64,000 nucleotides of DNA from Muriicola sp. Z0-33 (GCF_026126425.1 NZ_JAFMPW010000001.1:186001-250000); one strand, 5' to 3'; shown: positions 1 through 10,135, counted from the first letter of the stretch. Program-made: numbers and translations. The notes: generated by a model from the letters alone, not told the origin.

Positions 1-300
1 CCAGTCTGATCCAGACTTGTTTTGTGACAATACCTGAATGATTTCAGTATCATTTAATTTTACTTTGGTGAATTCACCTGATTTTCTTTTAACGCCGTAG
101 TAATTACCGTCTTCAAATGAAATATAGTGATACTTAATAGTTTGATTGGCTTTTGTTTTGATCTTTACTTTTTTCTGTTCCAGGGAAGCTTGCTTTAATG
201 TCACAGGGCGCTTTAAGTCATAAACCACACAACTTTGAAAGAGAATAACAGTAACTAAGAAGAGTGCAATAGCCTTTAGCCATTTACCAAAGTTTTTCAT
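1..300 (-). CDS. Lipoprotein of unknown function, cut by the window edge
   Basis: The reading frame is open from an ATG at 300 down to base 1, giving the first 100 residues of a protein that continues out of the window. The N-terminus has a basic stretch, a hydrophobic core and a lipobox ending at Cys24 (LFQSC), so the mature protein should be a lipid-anchored envelope lipoprotein. The rest is rich in Lys, Tyr and beta-strand-like sequence (YYGVKRKSGEF). I do not recognise a family. It diverges from the SDR gene at 445; the 144-base gap presumably holds both promoters. Confidence 0.75.
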   Translation of the reverse strand, partial: MKNFGKWLKAIALFLVTVILFQSCVVYDLKRPVTLKQASLEQKKVKIKTKANQTIKYHYISFEDGNYYGVKRKSGEFTKVKLNDTEIIQVLSQNKSGSDW

Positions 301-444
301 AAGAATAAGTTTTGTCTGTTTATTTAAGGAAAAAAGGTAGTAATTAAATAGTAATGGCCGCCATCTTATCTCTAGTTTTTTGCTATCTTTAATAGGTTAT
401 CCCCTCTTTTATTTAATATACTTTTAATCTAAAAATTTAAACTA

Positions 445-1335
445 ATGAAAACAATCCTGATCACTGGCTGTAGCTCTGGTTTTGGCCATGACGCAGCAAA
501 ATACCTGGCGGAAAAGGGGCATCATGTTATTGCCACTATGCGGAATATTGATGGTAAAAATGCCCAGGCCGCGGCCGACTTAAAAAACTATGCCAGCGAA
601 AATGGCTATAAAATAGACGTTCTTGAAATAGATGTAACATCTGATGATAGCGTGGCTAAGGCTGCGGAACAACTTCCAGATATAGATGTACTTATTAACA
701 ATGCCGGCCTCGGTTTTGGTGGGGCCGTAGAAGCCTTTACCTCTCAGCAATGTCTGGATCAACTAGATCTTAATATTGTTGGCACTTTGCGTGTGGCCAA
801 GGCGGTATTACCCGGTATGCGGGCACGCAAATCTGGCCTTATCATTCAGGTGAGTTCCATAGCAGGGCGTCTTGCATTCCCTGGTTTTGGAGTTTATCAC
901 GCCAGCAAATGGGGCCTGGAAGGGCTGAGCGAATCTATGCGATATGAACTTGCACCACATGGAGTTGATGTTGTAATGGTAGAACCAGGACCTTTCTCTA
1001 CCAACTTTTTTGGCAATATGATCCCGGCTAGTAGCGAAGATGTGGCACAGGCCTATCAACATGTTACCGATTTTAATGAGGGTTTTGGAGCACAGGTTAC
1101 GGAACTCTTCGAAAGTGAAGAAGCACCTACAGATCCCATGATTGTAGTTAAAACCTTTGAAGCTTTAATTAACCTTCCTCCCGGACAACGCCCACTGCGT
1201 ACCATAGCGGGGCTCGATTTTGGCGCTCAGGCGGCTAATGATGCAATAGAACCCATAAGAAAGGGAGCTTTGGCAGCGATGGAAATAGCCGATTTAGACG
1301 GCCCGTCACCAGCGATTAAAGTTCAGGAAGGATAG
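445..1335 (+). CDS. SDR family NAD(P)-dependent oxidoreductase
   Basis: A 296-residue classical short-chain dehydrogenase/reductase, slightly longer than the usual 250. Visible hallmarks are the Rossmann glycine motif TGCSSGFG at residues 7-14, NNAG at 85-88, the catalytic Ser in VSS at 137-138 and the YxxxK pair Tyr151/Lys155. All catalytic residues are present, so it should be an active cytoplasmic oxidoreductase. The substrate cannot be told from sequence; the C-terminal 100 residues, which shape the substrate pocket, are not diagnostic. It appears monocistronic: a near-consensus -7 element (TATCTTTA, 384-391) lies upstream and a strong terminator follows at 1400. Confidence 0.93.
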   Translation: MKTILITGCSSGFGHDAAKYLAEKGHHVIATMRNIDGKNAQAAADLKNYASENGYKIDVLEIDVTSDDSVAKAAEQLPDIDVLINNAGLGFGGAVEAFTSQQCLDQLDLNIVGTLRVAKAVLPGMRARKSGLIIQVSSIAGRLAFPGFGVYHASKWGLEGLSESMRYELAPHGVDVVMVEPGPFSTNFFGNMIPASSEDVAQAYQHVTDFNEGFGAQVTELFESEEAPTDPMIVVKTFEALINLPPGQRPLRTIAGLDFGAQAANDAIEPIRKGALAAMEIADLDGPSPAIKVQEG

Positions 1336-1396
1336 CCTGCCTTACTGGTTTTGACCTGCTTTCATATTGGACAAAATAAGTACCTGTAACAACTAT

Positions 1397-1426
1397 AAAA
1401 GCCTTCTAAAATAGAAGGCTTTTTTT
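1397..1426 (+). terminator. Rho-independent terminator after the SDR gene
   Basis: AGCCTTCT (1400-1407) pairs with AGAAGGCT (1413-1420) around a 5-base loop, extended by A/T pairs and followed by a run of seven T. It lies 65 bases after the SDR stop codon. Confidence 0.85.
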
Positions 1427-1457
1427 CAATTATTCGTCTAATGGGACCAATTATCAA

Positions 1458-1586
1458 TTAACTTAATAGTTGCCAAATTCCGATGATAAAACCAAGGGCT
1501 ATTAATAACAGTATAACCTCTAAGCTTACATTCAGCACCCGAAGAATGCTATTCAAAATTCCGTTTCTCTCATATTGCTCGTTCAT
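1458..1586 (-). CDS. Small single-pass membrane protein (42 aa)
   Basis: An ATG at 1586 opens 42 codons ending in TAA. The product has a polar N-terminus (MNEQYERNG) and one hydrophobic segment over roughly residues 20-41 (LEVILLLIALGFIIG), the profile of a tiny integral membrane protein. The upstream stretch is A/T-rich, as usual in this phylum. It is isolated between the SDR terminator and the lipoprotein gene at 1806. No family is recognised, and only the composition and absence of a competing gene support it. Confidence 0.45.
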   Translation of the reverse strand: MNEQYERNGILNSILRVLNVSLEVILLLIALGFIIGIWQLLS

Positions 1587-1805
1587 AGCTTATTTATTTA
1601 ATATTTCTCTACTAATAAGTTACAATTTAAGCGCTTTGAACAGGACGGGTTTGTTGTGAAAACCCCAAAAGTTGTGGTGTAATCGTATTTTTTGTGCATT
1701 TAATCGATAATTAGCTTTTCCAGGGTGTATTAAAAACGAAATCAGCTACTGCAAGGCGAGCACTTTAAATCATTTATTTTGGCATTTTACAGAATAGCTC
1801 CTGGA

Positions 1806-2342
1806 TTACTGGCGAATCATCCGAAGATCTATACTGGTTGGGACGAAGCCCCCGCCAGCGCTTATAGGAAATTCTAATTCCCCGTTTAGATGTAACCGAT
1901 CTTGCGCATCCAGGGATACAGTATAATAAGCGGCATCTTCTATATCAAAACCGTCCTCAATGATAACCAAACTGGCGCCGTCAAAACCCATTTGGCCCTG
2001 AAGCTCTAAGCCAGATAATTGAACAGGATCTATCAGAGAGGTAAATCTGCCATTACTAAGAATGTTTAGTGAAACACTACCTCCTTCTCCAATAATGTCC
2101 ACACTGTTAGAGGGGTTGCCTACTTCTGTAATTACCGCCTGGTCTGCAAGCCATGACCCGGCAATGTCTGACATAGATAGATTGGTCCCTTCCAGACCAA
2201 TTGTTTTTTCTTCTTCGCCATCGCTGCTGCAAGCTATTGATACTATAAAGAGCAAAAACAAGACAGAGCGCATTGCTCTTCTCAAGAACAGATTTTTAAA
2301 ATTATTGACTTTAATAACCATAATATTGTGTTTTAGATGCAA
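1806..2342 (-). CDS. Lipoprotein, lipocalin-like fold possible
   Basis: Codes for up to 178 residues. Methionines at 1, 8 and 24 are all possible starts (2342, 2321 and 2273); the last gives the most compact signal peptide, MRSVLFLLFIVSIACSS, with a lipobox Cys shortly before an acidic stretch (DGEEE). The mature part has a conserved-looking start, IAGSWLADQAVI, then alternating beta-like segments ending in a Leu/Arg-rich strand. That arrangement resembles the lipocalin-like lipoproteins common in Bacteroidota, but this is inference. It lies 98 bases downstream of the hybrid two-component gene on the same strand and may be cotranscribed with it. Confidence 0.8.
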   Translation of the reverse strand: MHLKHNIMVIKVNNFKNLFLRRAMRSVLFLLFIVSIACSSDGEEEKTIGLEGTNLSMSDIAGSWLADQAVITEVGNPSNSVDIIGEGGSVSLNILSNGRFTSLIDPVQLSGLELQGQMGFDGASLVIIEDGFDIEDAAYYTVSLDAQDRLHLNGELEFPISAGGGFVPTSIDLRMIRQ

Positions 2343-2440
2343 TCAAAACTACAATGACCCAGCTAAGTTGCTTGTCTCTCTGGTTACCAATGCTGTTATC
2401 CTGGTTACATTAGCGTCTAAAAACTTATTAAGCAAGGATT

Positions 2441-5400
2441 TTAAGCTTTTTTTGCTGCGAATTGGGAGGGGGTGAGTTTATATATGGCCTTAAAACTCTT
2501 TGAGAAATAGGAGAGATTACTGAACCCGACTTCATAGGCAATTTCCGATACATTACCCCAATTCTGCTCAAGTAGCTCAGCTGCTCTTTGAAGCCTGAAA
2601 TTTCGGATAAGATCTGAAGGAGACATGCCGGTAATCGCTGTAATTTTACGATATAATTGTACCCGACTCATTCCTATTGCGTCGCTTAAAATCTGCACGC
2701 TGAGGTCTGATCTATTGCTATGTTCCAGAACCAATTCTTTTATCCTTTGGAGAAACCGATCGTCCTGAGAAGGTAATTGTTTTGTTTGCTTGTTAGAAAA
2801 AAGCTGTATTTGCAGCTGCTCCTGCAACTTTTTACGCTCGGATAAAATGTTTTTAACCTTTAAGATAAGCTCTGCACTATCAAAAGGTTTGAAGATATAG
2901 TCTGTTGCACCAACTGCCAAGCCAGCTATTTTATCTTCGTCTGTAGCCTTTGCAGTAAGCATAATGAAAGGAATGTGAGAGGTAACTTCCTGCTGACGTA
3001 ACTGCCTACATAGTTCTCCTCCATCCATTCCTGGCATCATATAATCACTAATGATAAGATCCGGGACAGCTCTTGTTGCCAGCGCCAAAGCAGCAACCCC
3101 ATTTACTGCCTGAATTACCTGGCCGTATGGCAGCAGCAAATCTCTAATATATTCCTGTAATTCCACATTATCTTCGACTAAAAGGATACTCTGACTTTCG
3201 GTTGTATTCTCAACAATGTCCTTTTCCTTATTTACCTCAGTATCCGTATTCCCCGATATGCGGTTTTCAACCAATTCAATTGGGAGCTCAACTACAAAAA
3301 CAGCCCCTTTCGGACTATTGTCTTCTACCGAGATTGTGCCTCCTAATAATTCTACCATTTCTTTAGTCAGGGCTAAACCTATCCCTATTCCTTCGACCTC
3401 TGGCATACTTCTATAAAACCGATGAAAGACAAGTTTTTTATCTTCATTACTCAGCCCTATCCCCGTATCACTCACACTAATTTTTAGTACCGCGTTATGC
3501 TTATCTTTAATCAGGGTTACAGCGGTAACTATAACCGTCCCTCCGTTTTCCGTAAACTTTAGCGCATTGGAAAGCAAATTATTTAAAATGGTCTCAACTT
3601 TATTGGTATCTATAAGAGCATGTTGAGTTGCAATAGGAATGGCCTCATGATATAATATATTCTTACTTTGGGCAAGGGACACAAAGGAGGAAGAAATCGC
3701 TCTTAAGAAAGCAAAAATGTCTCGCTCTTCTTTTTTTAACGGGAGCCCTTTTGCCGTAACTTTTGAGTAATCTAGCAATTGATTTATGAGTTGTTGAAGT
3801 CTTTTTGTGTTGTTGGCTATAAGTTGAAGGTATTTTTGCGTTGACGGATCTGTATTTTTCTCCATCAGACTTTTTACAGGGCCGCTGATGAGAGTTAGCG
3901 GCGTTCTAAATTCATGAGAAACATTGGCAAAAAACTGGGACCTGAGTTTGCTCATTTCCCTGACTTTTTCGACTTCAATATGCTCAATATGCAATTGTGT
4001 TTTTAACCGTTCCCTTGCGACAAAGGCGCGGACTAAATAGAACCCCAACCATATCAAGATAAAGGCGTAAATCAGATAGGCCCACCAGGTGCCCCAAATC
4101 GGCGGATTTATGGCAAAAGTAAATGTTGTTGGCAGTGCCGTAGCGGTGCCCTCCCCAAGACTGGCTTTAACTTTAAAAGTATAGGCGCCCGGACTGAGAT
4201 TTGCAAAAGTTGCTGAGCGTTCTTCGGTGGTGATCCATTGCTCATCCAGGCCTTCCAGTGTATAGTAATAGACTACCTTTTGGGGATTGGGATAATGCAA
4301 CCCTGTAAAATTGAAAGCGACCAGGTCTTTATCATAAGAAAGGCGAACAACCTCCTCATCTGCAGCAGGGATAGGATAATCAGCATTCAGCACTTTGAAA
4401 CCTGTAATCTGAGTCTTTAAATAAGCCGAATTAGAAATCGTTTTTTTAGGCCTGAACTGGTAGTACCCTCCATTGCCGCCAACAAATAAAGTTGTTGTCT
4501 CCCGGTCAAAACCCAAATGTTTACCATTATATGTTCTCGCAAAGTCTAAACCGTCGAAGCTGTCCAGAAATTTATGGCGTTTTGATCGGAGGTTAAATTG
4601 AAGAATACCTTTATTGGTCACCGCCCAATAATTCTGATGTTGATCCTGAACTATATTTTTGACGGCCACATAAGGAATATCAAGCAGCTCATGAATATTT
4701 AGCATCTTACCGCGCGATTTTATAAACAGGTTCAATCCCCGATTAGAACCGATCAATACACTGTCATTGTTGGGGGAGTATAAACTCAGTACCTGATTGT
4801 GTAATAAGCTGTCTTTGTGGTTTTCCCTGCTCGACTGTTTCATATAATAACTGTCATCCTTTAGATTTATAATGGCGACACCCTGATCTGTAGCAGTCCA
4901 TAATTCGTTTTTGTTTAGCCTCAGTACATCATTAGCCCTGATTGTACCATATGTTTTAAATGTCCCGCTCTCTGGAAACCATCGGCTTATTCCACTAAAA
5001 GTGCTTACCCAGATTGCCCCATAAGGATCACAGTATATGTCGAGGACAGTATCATGCCTGAGCCCGGTCTTTTTTCCCTGATCAAATCGAAATACTTTGG
5101 TTTGCCCACTTACAAGATCTAATACGGTGGCTCCATCAGAATCAGAACCGAACCATATTCTACCTTGCTTGTCTTTTTCCATACAAAGAATACCAGGAGT
5201 GCTATTGATGTATTTGCCTGCCCTATCGGGCCCTAATTCGTATACGCCTTTTTGAGTCCCCAGATATAATTTATTGTTGATGAATTGCAAACCGAATACC
5301 CGGTCATTCTCTTTTAAAATCGAATTAAATCCAAATTCACTATTTGGAATTAAATAAGCAATTTTACCACCCGACAGGCCCAGCCAAACCATTTGCTCCT

Positions 5401-6403
5401 TGTCTACATATGAGCTTCTGATGTTATTCTCTACTTTATAAGCCAAAACCGGAGGTCTGGTACTATCAGTAACCTCATAGATATAACCTGCATAGGAGGT
5501 GATGAAATAAGACTCCTGTACTCGAAATATGGAATTAAAGGAGTTGGTTAGCAGTGGTGTCTCAGAAGCCATAGAATAATTGACGAAAGCTCCTGTTTCT
5601 AGATTTAATCTGTTGATACCACCATAGGCAGCCAGTAATAGATTATCACCATCAATTGCTACGAGATCTCTAATCACATTATTTCTAAAATCTATATTAG
5701 GATTACCTGAAGCCGAATTTCTGTAATGACGGAATTCATTTTTAGCCATTAAATAATGATCCAGGCCATAGCCATTTAGACCAATGAATAAATTACCCGA
5801 AGCATCTGGTAAAATTTTGCTGACAAAATCTTGCCCAAGACTGTTATTTTCATCGGCCTTGTTGCGTAAATAATTAAAAGCATCTATTGAGGGGTTATAC
5901 TTGCCCAAACCATTGCCATTACTTCCTACCCATATTACCCCATTGGCGTCTTCATAAAAAGTGGAAATATCATAATTGCTGGCAATGCCAGATGTATTTA
6001 TTGGTTCGCGGTAATGTTTAAGCGAATCGGTAGCGATGTCCAATACGCTAATTATGCCAGATTTTGTACCTATCCATAGCCTTCCCGATTTGTCTTGATA
6101 CAAGGCGCGGATATTGTCATCGAGGAGCGTATAGGGGTTGTTGTATTCCGTTTTATAGACTTTGTATTCCACTCCGTCAAATTTGTATAAGCCCTGATTA
6201 GAGCCAAACCACATAAAGCCATCACTATCCTGTAGGATCATTTGAATATCTGTTGAAGGATCTGCGTTTGGCAACTCAAAATAGCGGAGGAGTTGAAGCG
6301 AGGATTGTCCGGTGCAATAGGTTGCAAAAAGCAGTAAAAACCCTGCGACCAATATTGGCCTGAATTCTCGTATTATTTTTATGCTTTTACAATACATATA
6401 CAT
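2441..6403 (-). CDS. Hybrid two-component system sensor/regulator (HTCS) with AraC output
   Basis: A 1320-residue one-protein two-component system. Order: signal peptide/anchor (1-33); about fourteen propeller blades with Reg_prop motifs such as DSDGFMWFGSNQGLYKF; a Y_Y_Y domain (around 690-770, YYYTLEGLDEQW); one membrane helix (around 785); HisKA with His830 in FANVSHEFRTPL; HATPase with N box (NNLLSNALKF) and G boxes (DTGIGL, GIGIGLAL); receiver domain with phospho-acceptor Asp1120 in SDYMMPGMDG; C-terminal AraC helix-turn-helix (SEIAYEVGFSNLSYFSKSFK). All phosphotransfer residues are present. In Bacteroidota these proteins sense periplasmic glycans and switch on polysaccharide loci, but no susC/susD pair is in the window, so the target is unknown. 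Confidence 0.95.
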   Translation of the reverse strand: MYMYCKSIKIIREFRPILVAGFLLLFATYCTGQSSLQLLRYFELPNADPSTDIQMILQDSDGFMWFGSNQGLYKFDGVEYKVYKTEYNNPYTLLDDNIRALYQDKSGRLWIGTKSGIISVLDIATDSLKHYREPINTSGIASNYDISTFYEDANGVIWVGSNGNGLGKYNPSIDAFNYLRNKADENNSLGQDFVSKILPDASGNLFIGLNGYGLDHYLMAKNEFRHYRNSASGNPNIDFRNNVIRDLVAIDGDNLLLAAYGGINRLNLETGAFVNYSMASETPLLTNSFNSIFRVQESYFITSYAGYIYEVTDSTRPPVLAYKVENNIRSSYVDKEQMVWLGLSGGKIAYLIPNSEFGFNSILKENDRVFGLQFINNKLYLGTQKGVYELGPDRAGKYINSTPGILCMEKDKQGRIWFGSDSDGATVLDLVSGQTKVFRFDQGKKTGLRHDTVLDIYCDPYGAIWVSTFSGISRWFPESGTFKTYGTIRANDVLRLNKNELWTATDQGVAIINLKDDSYYMKQSSRENHKDSLLHNQVLSLYSPNNDSVLIGSNRGLNLFIKSRGKMLNIHELLDIPYVAVKNIVQDQHQNYWAVTNKGILQFNLRSKRHKFLDSFDGLDFARTYNGKHLGFDRETTTLFVGGNGGYYQFRPKKTISNSAYLKTQITGFKVLNADYPIPAADEEVVRLSYDKDLVAFNFTGLHYPNPQKVVYYYTLEGLDEQWITTEERSATFANLSPGAYTFKVKASLGEGTATALPTTFTFAINPPIWGTWWAYLIYAFILIWLGFYLVRAFVARERLKTQLHIEHIEVEKVREMSKLRSQFFANVSHEFRTPLTLISGPVKSLMEKNTDPSTQKYLQLIANNTKRLQQLINQLLDYSKVTAKGLPLKKEERDIFAFLRAISSSFVSLAQSKNILYHEAIPIATQHALIDTNKVETILNNLLSNALKFTENGGTVIVTAVTLIKDKHNAVLKISVSDTGIGLSNEDKKLVFHRFYRSMPEVEGIGIGLALTKEMVELLGGTISVEDNSPKGAVFVVELPIELVENRISGNTDTEVNKEKDIVENTTESQSILLVEDNVELQEYIRDLLLPYGQVIQAVNGVAALALATRAVPDLIISDYMMPGMDGGELCRQLRQQEVTSHIPFIMLTAKATDEDKIAGLAVGATDYIFKPFDSAELILKVKNILSERKKLQEQLQIQLFSNKQTKQLPSQDDRFLQRIKELVLEHSNRSDLSVQILSDAIGMSRVQLYRKITAITGMSPSDLIRNFRLQRAAELLEQNWGNVSEIAYEVGFSNLSYFSKSFKAIYKLTPSQFAAKKA

Positions 6404-6704
6404 TTAAAAGTAATAAAGAATCCTTTGAAGCACAGCCATTTGGAAGCTTTTTATTCGAATAAAATCGATAAAATATTCGGGATGTAACCTCCTGAATACT
6501 ATTAGTAACAACAGTGTTATAGCAAGATTTAATAACCATTAAACCAATAAAGGAAGTTATACTTATAATGCTTAACGGGTGATGCTAAAGACCAGATAAG
6601 CCATAAATGATTTCTTTTTATGAAGAACGCAACTATAGTCACCTGAGCGACGATATCTTATCTCATTTTCCTATATTTAGCCTTCAAATAAACCTTCTAA
6701 AGAA
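6404..6704. other. Divergent intergenic region, HTCS / amidohydrolase
   Basis: About 300 bases without a gene between two divergent starts. For the rightward gene a near-consensus -7 element TATATTTA (one mismatch to TAnnTTTG) lies about 30 bases before the ATG at 6705. I see no clear -7 element for the leftward HTCS gene, and no convincing long inverted repeat. Confidence 0.4.
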
Positions 6705-9700
6705 ATGACTCATAAGTTTTTGCTGACTGCCCTGCTGGCAGGGGCCATTACCTTAAGTGCACAGGAGAAAAAGAAAGACACCACCAAATGGGATGTAGCT
6801 AATCCTGGCAGTTCCTTCAAGTATAAAAACCATGAATTCACCACTAATGAAGGCACATGGATGAACCTGGATGTTAGCCCGGATGGTAAAACCCTGGTTT
6901 TTGATCTTATGGGAGACATTTATTCCATGCCCATTACCGGGGGTAAAGCCAAAGTACTCCGCAGCGGTATTCCTTTTGAAATTCAACCGAGGTTTAGCCC
7001 GGATGGTAAGAAAATAGCATTCACCAGTGATGCCGGAGGGGGAGACAATATCTGGGTGATGAATGCAGATGGTTCAGAGGCCAGGGCCGTTACCAAAGAA
7101 AAGTTTCGATTGCTTAATAATCCTTACTGGACATCAGACGGCAACTATCTGGTGGCCAGAAAGCACTTTACCTCTCAACGCTCCTTGGGAGCCGGGGAGA
7201 TTTGGCAATATCATATTTCAGGTGGGTCGGGAGTACAGTTGACCAAGCGTAAAAATGACCAGCAAGATGTGAACGAACCTTGTATCTCATCAGATGGGAA
7301 ATATCTGTACTACAGCGAAGATGTTTACCCCGGTGGTTTTTTCCAGTACAATAAGGATCCCAATAAACAGATATATGCCATAAAGCGCTACGAATTTGAA
7401 ACCAGCGAAACTATAACTATTACCGGAGGCCCGGGTGGGGCTGCAAGGCCACAATTATCCAGGGATGGTACAAAACTGGCTTTTATAAAAAGGGTTCGCA
7501 CCAAAACAGTATTGTATCTCCACGATCTGCAAACAGGGGAAGAATGGCCCCTATTAGATAACCTAAATAAAGACCAGCAAGAAGCATGGGCCATATTTGG
7601 CACCTACCCGAATTTTAGCTGGATGCCCGGAGATAAAGAAATTGTATTCTGGAATAAAGGGCAGCTCCATAAAATAGACATCAGCTCCCTCCAGGTGAGC
7701 AATATTCCTTTTAGTGTGGATGCCAGTATTCCTATTGCGGCAACTGTTCATTTTAATAATCCTGTACCGGATAATGAATTTACCGCAAAGGTGATCAGGC
7801 ATGCCGTGACCTCTCCTGATGGGAAGACCATGGCTTTTAATGCCTTGGGGCACCTTTGGATAAAGCAATTGCCTAATGGGAAGCCTAAAAGACTAACTGA
7901 GGCCACAGATTTTGAATCTGAACCTTCCTTTTCCCCGGACGGGAAAACGCTGGTCTATGTAAGTTGGAACGACGAAAATTCAGGAGCAATACATAAGATT
8001 CCTGTTAAAGGGGGAACGGCTACCCAACTAACCAAAGAAAAAGGAATTTACAGGACACCGGCATTTAGCCCTTCCGGACAACAGATTACCTACAGGAAGG
8101 AATCTGGCAATATAGATCAGGGTTTTAGCTTTGATAAGAAGACCGGAATTTATACCATGTCATCCAATGGGGGTAAGCCAAAACACATTACCAAAGAAGG
8201 GGAATACCCGCAATTCTCGGCTTCGGGGACACGTATTTTTTACCAAACCGGAGGTACTTATTTTGGAGATCTGACCAAGACTTTAAAGTCGGTCAACCTC
8301 AACGGTAAGGATCAGCGGACGCATATAAAATCTAAATATGCCAACCGACTTGTTCCCAGTCCGGACAACAAATGGATTGCATTTACTACGCTTCACAAAG
8401 CCTATATTGCCCCTTTGTTGCTCAATGGAAAGGAAATAGATTTAGACAATAAATCCAAGCTGGTCCCTGTTTCCCAAATTGCAAAAGATGCTGGGATAAA
8501 CCTGCACTGGTCTTCGGACAGTGAAACCATTCACTGGACCCTGGGCGACACCTACTTCTCCAATGCCATAAAAGATCGTTATACCTTCTTACCGGGTTCT
8601 CCGGAAAAAGTAGGCAAAATGGATTCTGTAGGCATTCAGGTGGGAGTAAAGGCAAAAGTGGACAAACCAGAAGGAAAAATTGCTTTTGTAAATGCAAGGA
8701 TCATTACTATGGAAGACGGCACTGTTATAGAAGACGGCACTATAGTAGTTAATGGGAACCGTATAGAAAGCCTTGGCCCATCTGCTGATATCACTGTGGA
8801 GTCAAAAACTAAGGTTTATGATATGGCCGGTAAAACCATTATGCCGGGAATTGTAGATGCCCATGCCCATATAGGGGGTTTTCGCTACGGATTAAGTACT
8901 CAGAAACACTGGCAGCTTTTTGCAAATTTAGCATACGGGGTAACTACGGCCCACGATCCTTCAGCGAATACAGAGTCTGTTTTTGCGATGTCTGAAATGA
9001 TAAAAAGCGGACAAATGACAGGACCCAGATTATATTCAACAGGGATCATTCTTTATGGGGCCGATGGAGATTTTAAAGCAACCATAAATAGTCTGGATGA
9101 TGCTCGTTCTGCCATCAGAAGAACAAAGGCCTTTGGGGCACAATCCGTCAAAAGTTATAATCAGCCACGGAGAGAACAACGCCAGCAGGTAATGCAGGCT
9201 GCCCGGGAATTGGGAATTAATGTCGTTCCCGAAGGAGGTTCTACCTTTTATACCAATATGACCATGATTATGGACGGCCATACTGGTGTTGAACACAATA
9301 TTCCTGTGGCTCCTGTGTATAAAGATGTACTGGAGTTATGGAAGACAAGTAATTCTGGTTATACCCCAACCCTGATTGTAAATTATGGAGGTATTAACGG
9401 GGAGTTCTATTTTTATCAGAATGATAAAGTCTGGGAAAATGAAAAACTGCTCAAGTATACTCCCAGGGCAATCGTTGATGCCAGGTCTCGTTATCGCATG
9501 ATGATTCCGGATGAGGAGTATGAAAATGGACATATGTTGGTTTCCAGGACGGCAAAGGCCCTCACAGACAACGGGGTAAAAGTAAACCTTGGGGCTCATG
9601 GACAACTTCAGGGATTGGGAGCACATTGGGAACTATGGATGCTACAACAGGGGGGCATGACCAACATGGAAGCCCTGGAAGCTGCTACCATCAATGGCGC

Positions 9701-9995
9701 TAACTATATTGGGGCTGGAGAAGAAATAGGTTCCCTAAAGGAAGGGAAGCTGGCCGATCTGATCGTCCTTGATAAAAATCCGCTCCGGGACATAAGAAAT
9801 ACAGATAGTGTCAGCTATACTATGATAAATGGTCGTTTGTACGATACAGAAACAATGAACGAAATTGGTAATACCGAAAGTTCACGAAGCAAATTTTGGT
9901 GGGAAAATAACAAATACAATACAGCGTTTCCCTGGCACGAGGAAGCACAAAGTTTTACCCGGCCTGGTTGTGGATGTCATTTGGGGCATCAGTAA
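6705..9995 (+). CDS. Secreted TolB-like propeller / amidohydrolase fusion
   Basis: A 1096-residue exported protein. A signal peptide (MTHKFLLTALLAGAITLSAQ) is followed by two blocks of PD40/TolB-type propeller repeats (LDVSPDGKTLVF, PRFSPDGKKIAF, PSFSPDGKTLVY) to about residue 640. Then comes a metal-dependent amidohydrolase of the imidazolonepropionase-like group, with the first metal motif His720-x-His722 in GIVDAHAHIGG, a histidine-bearing GHTGVEHN motif and the late LGAHGQLQGLG and GSLKEGKLADLIVLDKNP motifs. The family hydrolyses C-N bonds in cyclic amides or peptides; the substrate is unknown. The tail carries a Cys/His cluster (RPGCGCHLGHQ) that could bind metal. It is monocistronic, with a terminator at 10030. 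Confidence 0.93.
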   Translation: MTHKFLLTALLAGAITLSAQEKKKDTTKWDVANPGSSFKYKNHEFTTNEGTWMNLDVSPDGKTLVFDLMGDIYSMPITGGKAKVLRSGIPFEIQPRFSPDGKKIAFTSDAGGGDNIWVMNADGSEARAVTKEKFRLLNNPYWTSDGNYLVARKHFTSQRSLGAGEIWQYHISGGSGVQLTKRKNDQQDVNEPCISSDGKYLYYSEDVYPGGFFQYNKDPNKQIYAIKRYEFETSETITITGGPGGAARPQLSRDGTKLAFIKRVRTKTVLYLHDLQTGEEWPLLDNLNKDQQEAWAIFGTYPNFSWMPGDKEIVFWNKGQLHKIDISSLQVSNIPFSVDASIPIAATVHFNNPVPDNEFTAKVIRHAVTSPDGKTMAFNALGHLWIKQLPNGKPKRLTEATDFESEPSFSPDGKTLVYVSWNDENSGAIHKIPVKGGTATQLTKEKGIYRTPAFSPSGQQITYRKESGNIDQGFSFDKKTGIYTMSSNGGKPKHITKEGEYPQFSASGTRIFYQTGGTYFGDLTKTLKSVNLNGKDQRTHIKSKYANRLVPSPDNKWIAFTTLHKAYIAPLLLNGKEIDLDNKSKLVPVSQIAKDAGINLHWSSDSETIHWTLGDTYFSNAIKDRYTFLPGSPEKVGKMDSVGIQVGVKAKVDKPEGKIAFVNARIITMEDGTVIEDGTIVVNGNRIESLGPSADITVESKTKVYDMAGKTIMPGIVDAHAHIGGFRYGLSTQKHWQLFANLAYGVTTAHDPSANTESVFAMSEMIKSGQMTGPRLYSTGIILYGADGDFKATINSLDDARSAIRRTKAFGAQSVKSYNQPRREQRQQVMQAARELGINVVPEGGSTFYTNMTMIMDGHTGVEHNIPVAPVYKDVLELWKTSNSGYTPTLIVNYGGINGEFYFYQNDKVWENEKLLKYTPRAIVDARSRYRMMIPDEEYENGHMLVSRTAKALTDNGVKVNLGAHGQLQGLGAHWELWMLQQGGMTNMEALEAATINGANYIGAGEEIGSLKEGKLADLIVLDKNPLRDIRNTDSVSYTMINGRLYDTETMNEIGNTESSRSKFWWENNKYNTAFPWHEEAQSFTRPGCGCHLGHQ

Positions 9996-10029
9996 TTTTT
10001 GCCAATTTAAAATATCGCCACTCAAAAAA

Positions 10030-10050
10030 AATGCCCTTCGGGGCATTTTC
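10030..10050 (+). terminator. UUCG-capped terminator after the amidohydrolase gene
   Basis: AATGCCC (10030-10036) and GGGCATT (10041-10047) form a perfect stem around a TTCG tetraloop, preceded by an A run and followed by T-rich sequence, 35 bases after the stop codon. Confidence 0.9.
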
Positions 10051-10135
10051 TTATTGATCATCCTTTTATGACCGTAGTCATTTCAGGATGCAGAGCTATT
10101 TCTCATCTTTATAGCTCATCTAAAATCTATAAATC

